Source of the DNA: Rhodopseudomonas sp.
GTDB lineage: Bacteria > Pseudomonadota > Alphaproteobacteria > Rhizobiales > Xanthobacteraceae
Direction of reading: 5' to 3'
DNA length: 64,000 nucleotides
Assembly (NCBI RefSeq): GCF_013377015.1
Contig: NZ_JACABA010000002.1
Location: forward strand, 897,691 to 961,690
Shown here piece by piece: positions 50,041 through 60,229 of the stretch (positions are counted from its first letter, which is position 1; every line of letters begins with the position of its first letter). The notes under the pieces are model-generated. The model saw nothing but the letters and a program-made list of their open reading frames with translations, was not told where the DNA came from and did not search any database. A program made the position numbers and the translations under genes.

Positions 50041-50640
50041 CTATTTTGACGCGTCCAGCGCCAGGTTGAGAGCGAGAACATTGACGCGCGGCTCGCCAAG
50101 CAGGCCGGCGAGCCGGCCGCTGGTTTGCTGTGCCACCAACTTGCGGACGGCGTCTTCAGACATATTACGCGCCTTCGCGACGCGCGGCACTTGGAACAGC
50201 GCCCCCTCCGGAGAGATATCGGGGTCGAGGCCGCTGCCCGACGTGGTCACGAGATCGACCGGAACCGAGGCCGAGCCGTTCTCGGCCTTAAGTTTGTCGA
50301 CGTCTTCTTTGACGCGATCATTCAGCGCCTTGCTGGTGGGACCAAGGTTGGACCCACTGGAATTCGCGGCGTTGTAGGGCGCCGAAACAGTCTTGGTCGA
50401 GTCGGCCGGGTCCGGCGCCGAGGTGGCGGACGGACGCCCGTGGAAGTATTTGTCGTCCTTGAACTCCTGGCCGATCAGCGCTGATCCCACGACCTTGCCG
50501 TCGCGTTCGATCAGGCTGCCCGCGGCTTGCTTGGGGAAGATGACCCCGGCGACCCCGGTCATGGCCAGCGGGTATGCAAGTCCGGTAATGGCCGTCAACA
50601 CCACGAGGATGACGATCGCGGGACGAATTTCTTTCAACAT
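50041..50640 (-). CDS. kdpC: Potassium-transporting ATPase subunit C
   Basis: 199 aa, one N-terminal membrane helix ([20 protein letters not shown]) and a periplasmic domain with the KdpC motifs [33 protein letters not shown] and [19 protein letters not shown]. Stabilises the KdpFABC complex. ATG at 50640 ([12 protein letters not shown]) is 11 bp after the kdpB stop; longer in-frame upstream sequence overlaps kdpB. Confidence 0.95.
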   Translation of the reverse strand: MLKEIRPAIVILVVLTAITGLAYPLAMTGVAGVIFPKQAAGSLIERDGKVVGSALIGQEFKDDKYFHGRPSATSAPDPADSTKTVSAPYNAANSSGSNLGPTSKALNDRVKEDVDKLKAENGSASVPVDLVTTSGSGLDPDISPEGALFQVPRVAKARNMSEDAVRKLVAQQTSGRLAGLLGEPRVNVLALNLALDASK

Positions 50641-50651
50641 GATCTGTCTCC

Positions 50652-52772
<2,121 letters not shown>

Positions 52773-52797
52773 TGAAGTAACTCCGAAATGAGTTCGA

Positions 52798-54501
52798 TCA
52801 GAACAGGGTGTTGGCGTTCATCGCGAGGTGCTCGACGATCGGCCCGAGCGCCAGCGCCGGGAAGAAGGTGAGTCCGCCGATGATCAGGATCACCCCGACG
52901 ACGAGTCCGATGAACAGGCCGCCGGTGGTCGGAAGCGTGCCTGCGGAAGCCGGAATCGACTTCTTGCCGGCCAACGAGCCTGCGAGCGCCATTGCGGGGA
53001 CAATCATGAAGAACCTGCCGACGAACATCGAACTCGCCAGCGTCAGGTTGTAGAAGAGCGTATTGCCGGTGAGCCCACCGAACGCCGATCCGTTGTTGCC
53101 AGTCGCCGAGGTGAAGGCATAAAGCACCTCGGTAAAGCCATGCGGGCCGGCATTGGCCATCGACGCCACCGCCGACGGCAACACCACCGCGACCGCGGTC
53201 CAGCCGAGATACATCAAGGGCAGCACCAGGATCGCCAGCATCGCCATCTTGACCTCGCGGGCCTCGATCTTCTTGCCTACATATTCGGGCGTACGGCCAA
53301 CCATCAGGCCGGCGACGAAAATCGCCAGCACGACGAACAGCAGCATGCCATAGAGGCCAGCACCGACGCCGCCGATGATGATCTCGCCGAGTTGCATGTT
53401 GATCAGCGGGATCATGCCGCCAAGCGCCGTGAAGCTATCGTGCATCGCATTGACCGCGCCACAGGATGCAGCGGTGGTGATGACGGCAAACAGGGCGGAG
53501 GCGACGATGCCGAACCGGACTTCCTTGCCCTCCATATTGCCGCCAGCGAGGCCCAAAGCATCAAGCGCGGCTGTGCCATTGGCTTCGGCCCAATAGGTGA
53601 CGCCGACGCCGACGATGAACAGCACGCCCATCACGCCCAGGATCGCCCAACCCTGGCGCTCGTTGCCGACCATGCGGCCAAACACGTTGGTCAGCGACGC
53701 CCCAATCAAGAAGATTGACAGCATCTGGACGAAATTGGACAGCGCGGTCGGATTTTCGAACGGGTGCGCCGCATTGGCGTTGAAGAAGCCGCCACCATTG
53801 GTGCCGAGCATCTTGATCGCGACCTGCGACGCCACCGGCCCGACCGCGATGGTCTGCTTCGCGCCCTCCAGCGTCGTCGCCTCCACGTAGGCGCCCAAGG
53901 TCTGCGGAATGCCCTGCCAGACCAGGAATATCGTATAGACGATGCAGATCGGCAGCAGCACGTAGAGCGTAGCGCGGGTGACGTCGACCCAGAAATTGCC
54001 GATGGTGCGAACCGATGACCGCGCGAATCCGCGGACCAGAGCAACCGCGAGTGCAATGCCGGTAGCCGCCGACAGGAAGTTCTGGTGGGTCAGACCCAGC
54101 ATCTGGCTCAGATAGGACAGCGTGCTCTCACCGCCGTAATTTTGCCAGTTGGTGTTGGTGATGAAGCTGATCGCGGTGTTGAAGGACAGATCCTCCGCCA
54201 CCGCCGACTGTTCGGCCGGGTTGAACGGCAGGACTGTTTGCAGCCGCAGCAGAGCATAAAGAATGAGGAAACCGCCGACATGAAACAGCAGCATCGCTAC
54301 CGTGTAAGTCAGCCAATGCTGCTCGCGCTTGGCATCGATGCCCCCGACCCAGTAAAGGCCGGTTTCGACGGACCGCAGTACCGGAGAGAGAAACGTCCAT
54401 TCGCCGTTGAAGACGCGGGTCATATACCAGCCCAGCGGCCTCACCAGCGCGACGATGATCGCGCAAAACAGCAGAATTTGAGTCCAGCCAATGATTGTCA
54501 T
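52798..54501 (-). CDS. kdpA: Potassium-transporting ATPase subunit A
   Basis: 567 aa, about ten helices, the K+-selective channel-like subunit related to KcsA/Trk. Selectivity-filter segments with conserved Gly: [60 protein letters not shown] and [20 protein letters not shown]. Start ATG at 54501 ([13 protein letters not shown]); kdpF ends 69 bp upstream. Confidence 0.96.
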   Translation of the reverse strand: MTIIGWTQILLFCAIIVALVRPLGWYMTRVFNGEWTFLSPVLRSVETGLYWVGGIDAKREQHWLTYTVAMLLFHVGGFLILYALLRLQTVLPFNPAEQSAVAEDLSFNTAISFITNTNWQNYGGESTLSYLSQMLGLTHQNFLSAATGIALAVALVRGFARSSVRTIGNFWVDVTRATLYVLLPICIVYTIFLVWQGIPQTLGAYVEATTLEGAKQTIAVGPVASQVAIKMLGTNGGGFFNANAAHPFENPTALSNFVQMLSIFLIGASLTNVFGRMVGNERQGWAILGVMGVLFIVGVGVTYWAEANGTAALDALGLAGGNMEGKEVRFGIVASALFAVITTAASCGAVNAMHDSFTALGGMIPLINMQLGEIIIGGVGAGLYGMLLFVVLAIFVAGLMVGRTPEYVGKKIEAREVKMAMLAILVLPLMYLGWTAVAVVLPSAVASMANAGPHGFTEVLYAFTSATGNNGSAFGGLTGNTLFYNLTLASSMFVGRFFMIVPAMALAGSLAGKKSIPASAGTLPTTGGLFIGLVVGVILIIGGLTFFPALALGPIVEHLAMNANTLF

Positions 54502-54570
54502 GGGGATCAGCCTTTTGATTTTTGCACGGTGAGGTCCGAACGGCGTCGCTCGCTCGGTCGGATCACGCGA

Positions 54571-54660
54571 TCAGAAGCGCTCGGGGCGGAGCAGTGCATA
54601 GGTGAGATAAATCAGGAGCCCGGCGGAGATCAGGGCGGCGAGCGAATAGTCGAAGGTCAT
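54571..54660 (-). CDS. kdpF: Potassium-transporting ATPase subunit F
   Basis: 29 aa single-helix lipid-like stabiliser of the Kdp complex: N-terminal MTFDYSLAALISAGLLIYLT and the family ending YALLRPERF. GAGGAG lies 8 bp before the ATG at 54660. The usual first gene of kdpFABC, here preceded by another small membrane ORF. Confidence 0.9.
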   Translation of the reverse strand: MTFDYSLAALISAGLLIYLTYALLRPERF

Positions 54661-54671
54661 GGTCGCGCTCC

Positions 54672-54755
54672 TCAAAGCCGTTCGCAGGCGAAAGCGTAGC
54701 CCACCGACAAGGCAAAGAAGCCCAGACCGAGGGCCAGCATGACGATATCCAACAT
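54672..54755 (-). CDS. 27-aa membrane protein preceding kdpF
   Basis: A 27-residue single-helix protein, MLDIVMLALGLGFFALSVGY then an AFACERL end. AAGGAG lies seven bases before the ATG at 54755, and the stop is 11 bp before the kdpF start. Short ORFs with a CERL/CDRL ending occur in front of kdpF in various bacteria and are often unannotated (recalled). It is likely a real gene and possibly an extra subunit or regulator of KdpFABC; its function is unknown. Confidence 0.75.
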   Translation of the reverse strand: MLDIVMLALGLGFFALSVGYAFACERL

Positions 54756-55068
54756 GGGGTGCTCCTTGCGGTTTCCGTCAGCGAACCGATGGCATCGGGC
54801 CGATCGGGTCGCAAGTGAATCGAAGCGCGATTCCTACGGCATCGCACGTGGCGCAGATGTGCCCGATGGAGCATATTTTTTCGAGGTTGGTGCGATAGCA
54901 ACGTTATAGGAATTTCATAAGCGAAAGCCTGAAGAAGGTCGCAAGACCCTACTTGCAAGCCATTTTCGACCGTCGAGCGGTTTCCCGCCGGAATGCCCGA
55001 AACCGATCTTTGCGCGGGTTTCCAAAACACCGAGCCGGCGGCCAGACACACAATCGCTCGAGACGCTT
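54756..55068. promoter_or_regulatory. Divergent promoter region of the kdp operon
   Basis: 313 bp between the 27-aa ORF (minus) and the 55069 gene (plus). It must contain the kdp promoter and KdpE site; the AT-rich part around 54875-54885 (ATATTTTTTCG) is a candidate. No KdpE consensus could be assigned with confidence. Confidence 0.5.
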
Positions 55069-55647
55069 ATGGACCTCATATTTCTTGATGCGTCCTTCCC
55101 TCTCGAATTCCAACGCGCCTTATCGCATTTTGAGAAGCTGCGGCCGCAACAGAGCGGCCTGGTGCTTCGGGAGCACGCCATGTTCTCTCACCATTCGCGA
55201 TTAGACCAACTGGAGGCGATAGCCATCAAGGTAAGCGCCGCCGAAAGTGCCTCGTCCGGACTGCTGTCCTTGGTCGTCACGGAAACCAGCCGACGTCCCT
55301 CGCCGCCGAAGCCGTCCGGCACGGAGCGGCTGCATCGACTGATCGACGACGGCGCTTTCACCGAGGCAGCGTTGGCGGTGATCGAACTGGAACTGCCGCA
55401 ATGGAAGCTGCGCCGCATCGCCTATGACGAAGGCGAATGGCATTGCGCATTGTCCCGGCAGCGCGAGCTTCCGGACTGGCTGGATCAAGCGGTCGAAGCC
55501 CGCCATGCCGATCTCACGCTGGCCATTCTCGGCACCTACCTCGAAGCAGCCAGGCAAGTCGAGGTGTCGCGCATGCCAGGCCGGCCATCGGTCCCGCAAT
55601 CGCGCTCTGGTTGGTCCGAACCATTGTGCTGCGAAAACTATGCATGA
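55069..55647 (+). CDS. Hypothetical protein
   Basis: 192 aa, not recognised. A soluble protein with no signal peptide. Features: DLIFLDASFPLEFQRALSHF, then SSGLLSLVVTETSRRPSPPK and TERLHRLIDDGAFTEAALAV, ELPQWKLRRIAYDEGEWHCA, ELPDWLDQAVEARHADLTLA. The last region is helical and acidic; the tail is Pro/Ser-rich. Divergent from kdp and followed by another small gene, so perhaps responsive to the same stress. Confidence 0.65.
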   Translation: MDLIFLDASFPLEFQRALSHFEKLRPQQSGLVLREHAMFSHHSRLDQLEAIAIKVSAAESASSGLLSLVVTETSRRPSPPKPSGTERLHRLIDDGAFTEAALAVIELELPQWKLRRIAYDEGEWHCALSRQRELPDWLDQAVEARHADLTLAILGTYLEAARQVEVSRMPGRPSVPQSRSGWSEPLCCENYA

Positions 55648-55667
55648 CCTGCTTGCGGATTCGATAA

Positions 55668-55952
55668 ATGGCTGATCGGCCTGTCGCGCTCAATGACCTC
55701 AAATCGATTCAGGTGATCGGGCGCTTTTGCATCCGAATGGTGATCCTTTGCCTCTTTGCGGCACTTGGCGGCAACGAGTTTGGCCGTACGCTGGCTGCAC
55801 TGCTGATGCTTTCGATCCTCTTCTGTCTTGCCGCAGCAACGCTTCGAAGCGAAAAGCCCTTCGATTCCGCGCTCACCTACTGGGATGAAGCCGCCGTCTA
55901 CGGCCTGTTCTACGCGCTAATCTTCACCATGCGCCAGGTCCATGCCGTCTGA
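55668..55952 (+). CDS. Small membrane protein, hypothetical
   Basis: 94 aa with three hydrophobic segments (FCIRMVILCLFAALGG, LAALLMLSILFCLAAATL, AVYGLFYALIFTMRQV). Not recognised. The ATG at 55668 has a poor ribosome binding site. It begins 20 bp after the 55069 gene and may be co-transcribed. Confidence 0.6.
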   Translation: MADRPVALNDLKSIQVIGRFCIRMVILCLFAALGGNEFGRTLAALLMLSILFCLAAATLRSEKPFDSALTYWDEAAVYGLFYALIFTMRQVHAV

Positions 55953-56124
55953 CCTGCTCTTCCTGGCTATGGCCGACCGCTTATTGATCTCAAGATTTCC
56001 CCACATCGTTCCTATGCAATAGGCGCCGCCCCGATCTCGCATCTATATGCCATTCCGAACATATTGGACGCATCCCGAATTGGGAATGCAATTGAACAAC
56101 AAACAGACCCGCAGGAGACCCGTT

Positions 56125-56403
56125 GTGAAACAGACCGAACCTCCGTCGTGCAGCTCCAACATTGTTCTGATCGGGAAAAATGATCGGGGCCGTTGGGTTG
56201 CGCGCGAACAGAATGGACTGTTTGGCGGCCTGTTTGTCAGCCGGGCTGCGGCGGTTAAATTTGCCCTGTTTGAAAACGGCAATCGTCCGGACGCGATTTT
56301 CGACGCTGCCCATATTCTGGAACTTCACTCGAACAGCGCTACGCTTGCTCCCGATCTCGCGGCTCCGCACGACCGCATCCCGATTGAGCGCCGCGCTGCG
56401 TGA
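56125..56403 (+). CDS. Small hypothetical protein with the same domain as 43867-44358
   Basis: 92 aa. Residues ~13-62 (NIVLIGKNDRGRWVAREQNG, LFGGLFVSRAAAVKFALFEN, RPDAIFDAAHILEL) match the domain in the 44358 gene. The GTG at 56125 has AGGAG seven bp upstream and gives a protein that is almost only this domain; an ATG at 56047 would add 26 residues without a ribosome binding site. Function unknown. The GTGA overlap at its stop (a GTG at 56400) is not used: the next gene's better start is 56433. Confidence 0.65.
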   Translation: MKQTEPPSCSSNIVLIGKNDRGRWVAREQNGLFGGLFVSRAAAVKFALFENGNRPDAIFDAAHILELHSNSATLAPDLAAPHDRIPIERRAA

Positions 56404-56432
56404 ATCGAGCCATTTCATTTGAGAACACCCAC

Positions 56433-56873
56433 ATGACACTGGACCCTTGCGCAACCCCCCGGCAACAAGCCGTCGACATCATGATCGATCTTGCGCGACT
56501 GACACGTTCGCACCGGATCGCCGTCGCCGGCAGTGAAAGTGTTCAGATCCACCGGCATTTGCACCGGCGCGGGTTCGCCCGTTGTTCGATCGTGGGCTCC
56601 GGCGTTCAATTTGGACGCTATTCCGCGGCGCTGATCGCGGGAGATCGCTCCCATCAGGCGCTGGAAGCCTCGCTGGCTCGCGTCTCACCATTACTGGATG
56701 CCACTGCATCCGTCGTGGTTTCGATCGACTCCGAAGAAAAGGGGCTGAGCTTACGTGTGCGTACGAGACTCGACCAGCTTAGATTCAGGATCGAGGCCGG
56801 CGTGCGGTGCCAGCAGGCCTTCCTGCTCTCGGCCTATCGATGCAATGTCGCTTCGATTGCAAAGGCGGCCTGA
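56433..56873 (+). CDS. Hypothetical protein
   Basis: 146 aa, not recognised. N-terminal TPRQQAVDIMIDLARLTRSH, then RIAVAGSESVQIHRHLHRRG, ARCSIVGSGVQFGRYSAALI and a C-terminal helix with QAFLLSAYRCNVASIA. The strand-turn pattern suggests an alpha/beta fold of Rossmann type, but no cofactor motif is clear. The ATG at 56433 follows a GAGAA; GTG at 56400 is in frame. It lies 6 bp before the DapA-like gene, so it is probably its operon partner. Confidence 0.6.
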   Translation: MTLDPCATPRQQAVDIMIDLARLTRSHRIAVAGSESVQIHRHLHRRGFARCSIVGSGVQFGRYSAALIAGDRSHQALEASLARVSPLLDATASVVVSIDSEEKGLSLRVRTRLDQLRFRIEAGVRCQQAFLLSAYRCNVASIAKAA

Positions 56874-56879
56874 CGCGCC

Positions 56880-57866
56880 ATGACAGGATCCGCATCATAC
56901 CCGGTCCCATGGTTGACTGGCTTCATTGCCGACCTGCCGACGCCATTCAACGAAGATCAGACAATCGATTGGAATTCGCTTGAACGGCTCTGCGAGCACC
57001 AGATCGGATCGGGTGCGAGCGCGATCCTGGTTGGCGAAACCATGGGCGAAGCCGCAACGTTGAGCCGGGATGAGCAGGAATGCTTGGTTCGCGCCGCCGT
57101 CAGGCTGTCGCGCGGGCGCGTCGCGGTGATTGCCGGGGCCGGATCGAATTCGACCAGCCAGGCCATCGATCTCACCATGCGGGCCGAAGCCAGCGGCGCC
57201 GACGCCGTCATGTCCGTGGTGCCGTACTACAACAAGCCGATGCAGGCCGGAATTGTCGCTCACTTCAAGGCTATTGCGACGTCGACCCTGTTGCCAATCA
57301 TTCTGCACGATGCCCCGGGCCGCACCGCGCGCGAATTGTCTGACGAGGCGATCGGACAACTGGCAAAGACAGCGCAAATCGTCGGGCTGCGGGATGATAC
57401 CGGAGACATCGCCCGTCTGTTGCGGCTGAAGACTGTCCTGCCAGGCCACTTCAAGATGCTCTCCGGCGAAGACTCGACCGCGTTGGCGCATCTGGTGAGC
57501 GGTGGCGATGGCTGCTTCTCAGGCGTATCCAATATCGCCCCCGAATTTTGCAAGACCCTCTATGAACGCTGCAGCTTGGGAGATCTGCAAACCGCCAGAG
57601 CCCTCGGCTCACGGCTCGCAGCCGCCACCGAAGCGCTGTCACAGGACGCTACGCCGGCATGCACGAAATACGCCTTGAGCCTGCTGGGATTGATGGCACC
57701 TGGGCTCCGGCTGCCGCTGGTCGAACCGGACCGGGCCTCGAAAATCATGGTCGCTAAAGCAATTGCCGCGTTATGTGACTGGGACCTGCACCACGCGGCG
57801 ATGCAGGGAAGCTGGAGTGAGCAGCACACCCGCACGCCCCGGATAGTCCGCCACCAGCGAAAATGA
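56880..57866 (+). CDS. DapA-family protein lacking the catalytic Lys
   Basis: 328 aa, clearly of the dihydrodipicolinate synthase/N-acetylneuraminate lyase TIM-barrel family: FIADLPTPFNEDQTIDWNSL, VAVIAGAGSNSTSQAIDLTM, VPYYNKPMQAGIVAHFKAIA, KMLSGEDSTALAHLVSGG. The Schiff-base Lys of the family (in GIKEATG of E. coli DapA) is Arg171 here (IVGLRDDTGD, codon 57390-57392), and the catalytic Tyr of LYNVPSRT is His143 (ILHDAPGRT). It is therefore unlikely to be an aldolase or synthase of the usual mechanism. It lies among stress genes, not lysine genes. A non-enzymatic or changed role is inferred. Confidence 0.85.
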   Translation: MTGSASYPVPWLTGFIADLPTPFNEDQTIDWNSLERLCEHQIGSGASAILVGETMGEAATLSRDEQECLVRAAVRLSRGRVAVIAGAGSNSTSQAIDLTMRAEASGADAVMSVVPYYNKPMQAGIVAHFKAIATSTLLPIILHDAPGRTARELSDEAIGQLAKTAQIVGLRDDTGDIARLLRLKTVLPGHFKMLSGEDSTALAHLVSGGDGCFSGVSNIAPEFCKTLYERCSLGDLQTARALGSRLAAATEALSQDATPACTKYALSLLGLMAPGLRLPLVEPDRASKIMVAKAIAALCDWDLHHAAMQGSWSEQHTRTPRIVRHQRK

Positions 57867-57895
57867 TCTCCATTGCCAATCATGCAAACCGGGGA

Positions 57896-58096
57896 CTATG
57901 CGCTCACTCCCCGTCCGCGATCTTCGTTATTCTTTTCGCGCCACTTTGGTCCGCGCCCGCGCATATAGTGGCTTTCCGGTCGATATTTCGTACGAGACCC
58001 GTCCCAGGATGGCCCCAGGAATTTCACCAGAGCCCTGCCGGCGTTCCAGAAAAATGAAGCGATTGCAGAAGCTGTACGAAACGGAACCTCAGACAC
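57896..58096 (-). CDS. Small hypothetical protein
   Basis: 66 aa. GTG at 58096 is six bases after GAGGAG, a strong ribosome binding site. The sequence begins SEVPFRTASAIASFFWNAGR with a short hydrophobic stretch, then a basic, Arg/Trp-rich tail (ESHYMRGRGPKWREKNNEDR). Not recognised. Same strand as and 39 bp after the 58136-58456 gene, so likely co-transcribed. Confidence 0.5.
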   Translation of the reverse strand: MSEVPFRTASAIASFFWNAGRALVKFLGPSWDGSRTKYRPESHYMRGRGPKWREKNNEDRGRGVSA

Positions 58097-58135
58097 GTTA
58101 AGCTCCTCAACTGACGATCGATGTTCGGTTGGTTA

Positions 58136-58456
58136 CTATTGACGCGGCCCTAAGGCGCGCGATTCGCTCTCAGATGCGACTTGATTGCTAACCGGCAGGT
58201 CATAGCGAATGCCGCGAAGCGTCAGTTCGCGCTCGAGTCGTCGGATTTTGGCATCGACCACGGCCTCGATGATCGACCTGAAATAGCCGTTGACATGGCG
58301 TAGAGCCGTACGGATCTGCACGCGCGCTCGCTTTGCGTTGGTTCTGGCGAAGCGATAATCGCCAGGCAGATTGCTCCGGCTGATCAGATAAGAACGATAG
58401 TCATCATTGTGGGACAGCTCGGGGAACCCATCGTCGCCTGGAATTGAACGGGCCAT
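58136..58456 (-). CDS. Hypothetical protein, conserved in the Bradyrhizobium group
   Basis: 106 aa. N-terminal PGDDGFPELSHNDDYRSYLI, then SRSNLPGDYRFARTNAKRAR, a long amphipathic helix (IRTALRHVNGYFRSIIEAVV, DAKIRRLERELTLRGIRYDL). AAGGA lies 8 bp before the ATG. I recall similar unnamed proteins in Bradyrhizobium and Rhodopseudomonas. The basic helix could bind nucleic acid or a partner; function unknown. Confidence 0.65.
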   Translation of the reverse strand: MARSIPGDDGFPELSHNDDYRSYLISRSNLPGDYRFARTNAKRARVQIRTALRHVNGYFRSIIEAVVDAKIRRLERELTLRGIRYDLPVSNQVASESESRALGPRQ

Positions 58457-58690
58457 CTTGATCGTCCTTCACTACGACCGGAATCAGATCGCAGATGACA
58501 GATGAACCCGATTGCATAGTAAATCGAGACGGCTTGCCGGCCGATCTCGTAAGCATTGTATAGGAGGGCCCGGCGATCAAGCTGGTTGCGGCTTTTGCTT
58601 ATGCCGCCCCTATGAGAGACACGGGCACATTGTCTCGAATTCCTATGGCGTAGCGGGCAACAATATGGGTGTCGATTCGAGGACGCCGCC

Positions 58691-58948
58691 ATGACCGCAA
58701 TTTCCCTTGACGCAACCCCAACCGCGAATTCCCTTCGGACACAGTTTCTACGGGCGGTTCATTACATCGGCGATACGATCGACGCTTTCGTCGCCTACCG
58801 GATACGGCAGATACTCGGCGAGCCCGATGATGGTCCAGCAACTGCGCGCCCAGCCCGAACCACCGACGAACAGTGGTATCCTGACCATGCTGTCGTCAAC
58901 ATCACCGCTGATCAGCTTAAGGCGATGTCCCAGTTCAAATACAACTGA
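58691..58948 (+). CDS. Hypothetical protein
   Basis: 85 aa, not recognised. N-terminal amphipathic stretch SLRTQFLRAVHYIGDTIDAF, then a Pro/Ala linker and an end VVNITADQLKAMSQFKY. GAGGA lies before the ATG at 58691. It precedes the CsbD-like gene by 73 bp on the same strand, with a small hairpin between. Confidence 0.6.
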   Translation: MTAISLDATPTANSLRTQFLRAVHYIGDTIDAFVAYRIRQILGEPDDGPATARPARTTDEQWYPDHAVVNITADQLKAMSQFKYN

Positions 58949-58974
58949 TCACGAAGATCCCACACGGCGGCGCT

Positions 58975-58990
58975 CCCCTCACGGGAGGGG
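58975..58990. terminator. Small hairpin upstream of csbD
   Basis: CCCCTC / GAGGGG around ACGG, a 6-bp GC stem in the gap between the 58691 gene and the CsbD-like gene. No U-tract; perhaps an mRNA-stabilising or attenuating element. Confidence 0.3.
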
Positions 58991-59021
58991 CGTCGACCAC
59001 CTCAAACAATGGAGAAATTTC

Positions 59022-59222
59022 ATGGACTGGAATCGGATCGAAGGTAACTGGAAGGAATTTCAGGGTCAGGTCAAGGAGAAGTGGGGCAAGCTCACGGACG
59101 ATGATCTGACCGCGATCAATGGCAAGCGTGACCAGTTGGAAGGTCGGCTGCAACAGCGATATGGGCTCGCAAAGGATCAGGCTCGCAACGACATAGATAA
59201 TTGGTTTTCTGCGCTTAAATGA
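59022..59222 (+). CDS. CsbD-family general stress protein
   Basis: 66 aa, the whole family length. Signature MDWNRIEGNWKEFQGQVKEK, WGKLTDDDLTAINGKRDQLE and RYGLAKDQARNDIDNW. Expressed under general stress in many bacteria; the molecular role is unknown. GGAGA lies 8 bp before the ATG at 59022; a longer frame from 58707 is not protein-like. Confidence 0.9.
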   Translation: MDWNRIEGNWKEFQGQVKEKWGKLTDDDLTAINGKRDQLEGRLQQRYGLAKDQARNDIDNWFSALK

Positions 59223-59236
59223 TCTAATCTGACCGT

Positions 59237-59265
59237 CGCGGCCGGGGCAACAAGCTTTGGCCGCG
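59237..59265 (+). terminator. Hairpin after csbD
   Basis: CGCGGCC at the left pairs with GGCCGCG at the right of a 29-base element, 14 bp after the stop of the CsbD-like gene. There is no U-tract, so intrinsic termination is uncertain. Confidence 0.35.
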
Positions 59266-59430
59266 CGTTCGGTTACTCTCGAACAACCAGAGCTGCAGCC
59301 GTGCGCGTGCGGCGATCTGCTTGCGACTAGACGTCGCACGAGCATGCGAGCCAGAACACCAGCCTGCGCCGCCTCCTACGGCATGCTTCCGCCGTATATG
59401 ATTTTAGCGATCCGCCCGTCTAACTAGCCG

Positions 59431-59835
59431 TCAAGCCACAATGCTCTTTTCCAATTCGGTCAGGGAATCCGGCCTTTCGACGTAACCGTGCCTCTTATAC
59501 CAAGCGATGAGTGTTGCTTCGGGATACCCCTGCTCCAACGGCCACGGCGATAGCGTGATCTTTGCGTAACCGAGCGCAGCGGCAAGACGTTCGACCTCTC
59601 CCAGCAAACAAGAACCGATCCCTCTACCGCGACATCCCGGCCGCACGAAAATCTCGTACAGAACGAGGTAGTCAACGTCGGGAATCTGGTCGAGCGCGAG
59701 GAAGGCAACTTCCGACCCATCGTCCGTTGCAACGTAGTGATGCGTGTGGCGCGCCTTGGGGCTTTGCAACATACGCGTATGAAGCTCAACATCAACGCAG
59801 CGCTCGTCGATATCTAGCTCTACGAGTCGCACCAT
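59431..59835 (-). CDS. GNAT-family N-acetyltransferase
   Basis: 134 aa. The acetyl-CoA loop is RPGCRGRGIGSCLLGEVERL (motif A) preceded by strand YLVLYEIFV; motif B includes ATLIAWYKRHGYVERPDSL. Acceptor unknown; the short protein could be a small-molecule or peptide acetyltransferase. The start ATG at 59835 is in an AT-poor region with GAGATG upstream. It stands alone on this strand. Confidence 0.85.
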   Translation of the reverse strand: MVRLVELDIDERCVDVELHTRMLQSPKARHTHHYVATDDGSEVAFLALDQIPDVDYLVLYEIFVRPGCRGRGIGSCLLGEVERLAAALGYAKITLSPWPLEQGYPEATLIAWYKRHGYVERPDSLTELEKSIVA

Positions 59836-60229
59836 CGGTTACGCATCTCCCGAGCTATCCCCTAAACCGATGCGCCGAACCCCCCACTCGTGAGAAGCTT
59901 CAACTCGCCATCGCATATATGCGCGTGCACGAGCACGCATGGTCACATCCGAGATGGCTGGCGTCGCTTAGCGCGCGAGCGCGCAATGAAGAAAGCGAAT
60001 GAGGGTAACATCGGGAGAACGGATCGTAAAAACTCCTAGAACGTTCGGGCACAGGATTTGCACACGCCCACCCTCTAACTATTTGATTTCGTGAAACTCT
60101 CCGTCCAGTCCATCATCGGCGCGACGGAAAATCGGTGTGATTGATTTGTCGGCATCTTCCCAAGGCATGCTGATCGTTTGGCCAGCATGTGCCTAGCCTA
60201 TCTTGCGCCGCGGCGCGACGTTTTTCGGC
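59836..60229. other. Gene-poor stretch before the CoA ligase
   Basis: About 390 bp. A 29-codon minus-strand frame (60079-60168) is the only candidate. No terminator or repeat was recognised. It separates the stress block from the oxalate-type locus. Confidence 0.35.
60079..60168 (-). CDS. Possible 29-aa ORF
   Basis: ATG at 60168, stop TAG at 60079. The peptide starts MPWEDADKSITPIFRRADDG and is strongly charged. It has no clear ribosome binding site. Listed only because the composition is protein-like and the gap is otherwise empty. Confidence 0.2.
   Translation of the reverse strand: MPWEDADKSITPIFRRADDGLDGEFHEIK

Noticed and set aside
54756-55068. Sigma-54 (-24/-12) promoter for kdp
   Set aside because: No GG-N10-GC element with the right context was found.
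57863-58057. 64-codon plus-strand frame overlapping the DapA-like stop by ATGA
   Set aside because: No conserved features; the opposite-strand ORF at 57896-58096 has the better ribosome binding site.
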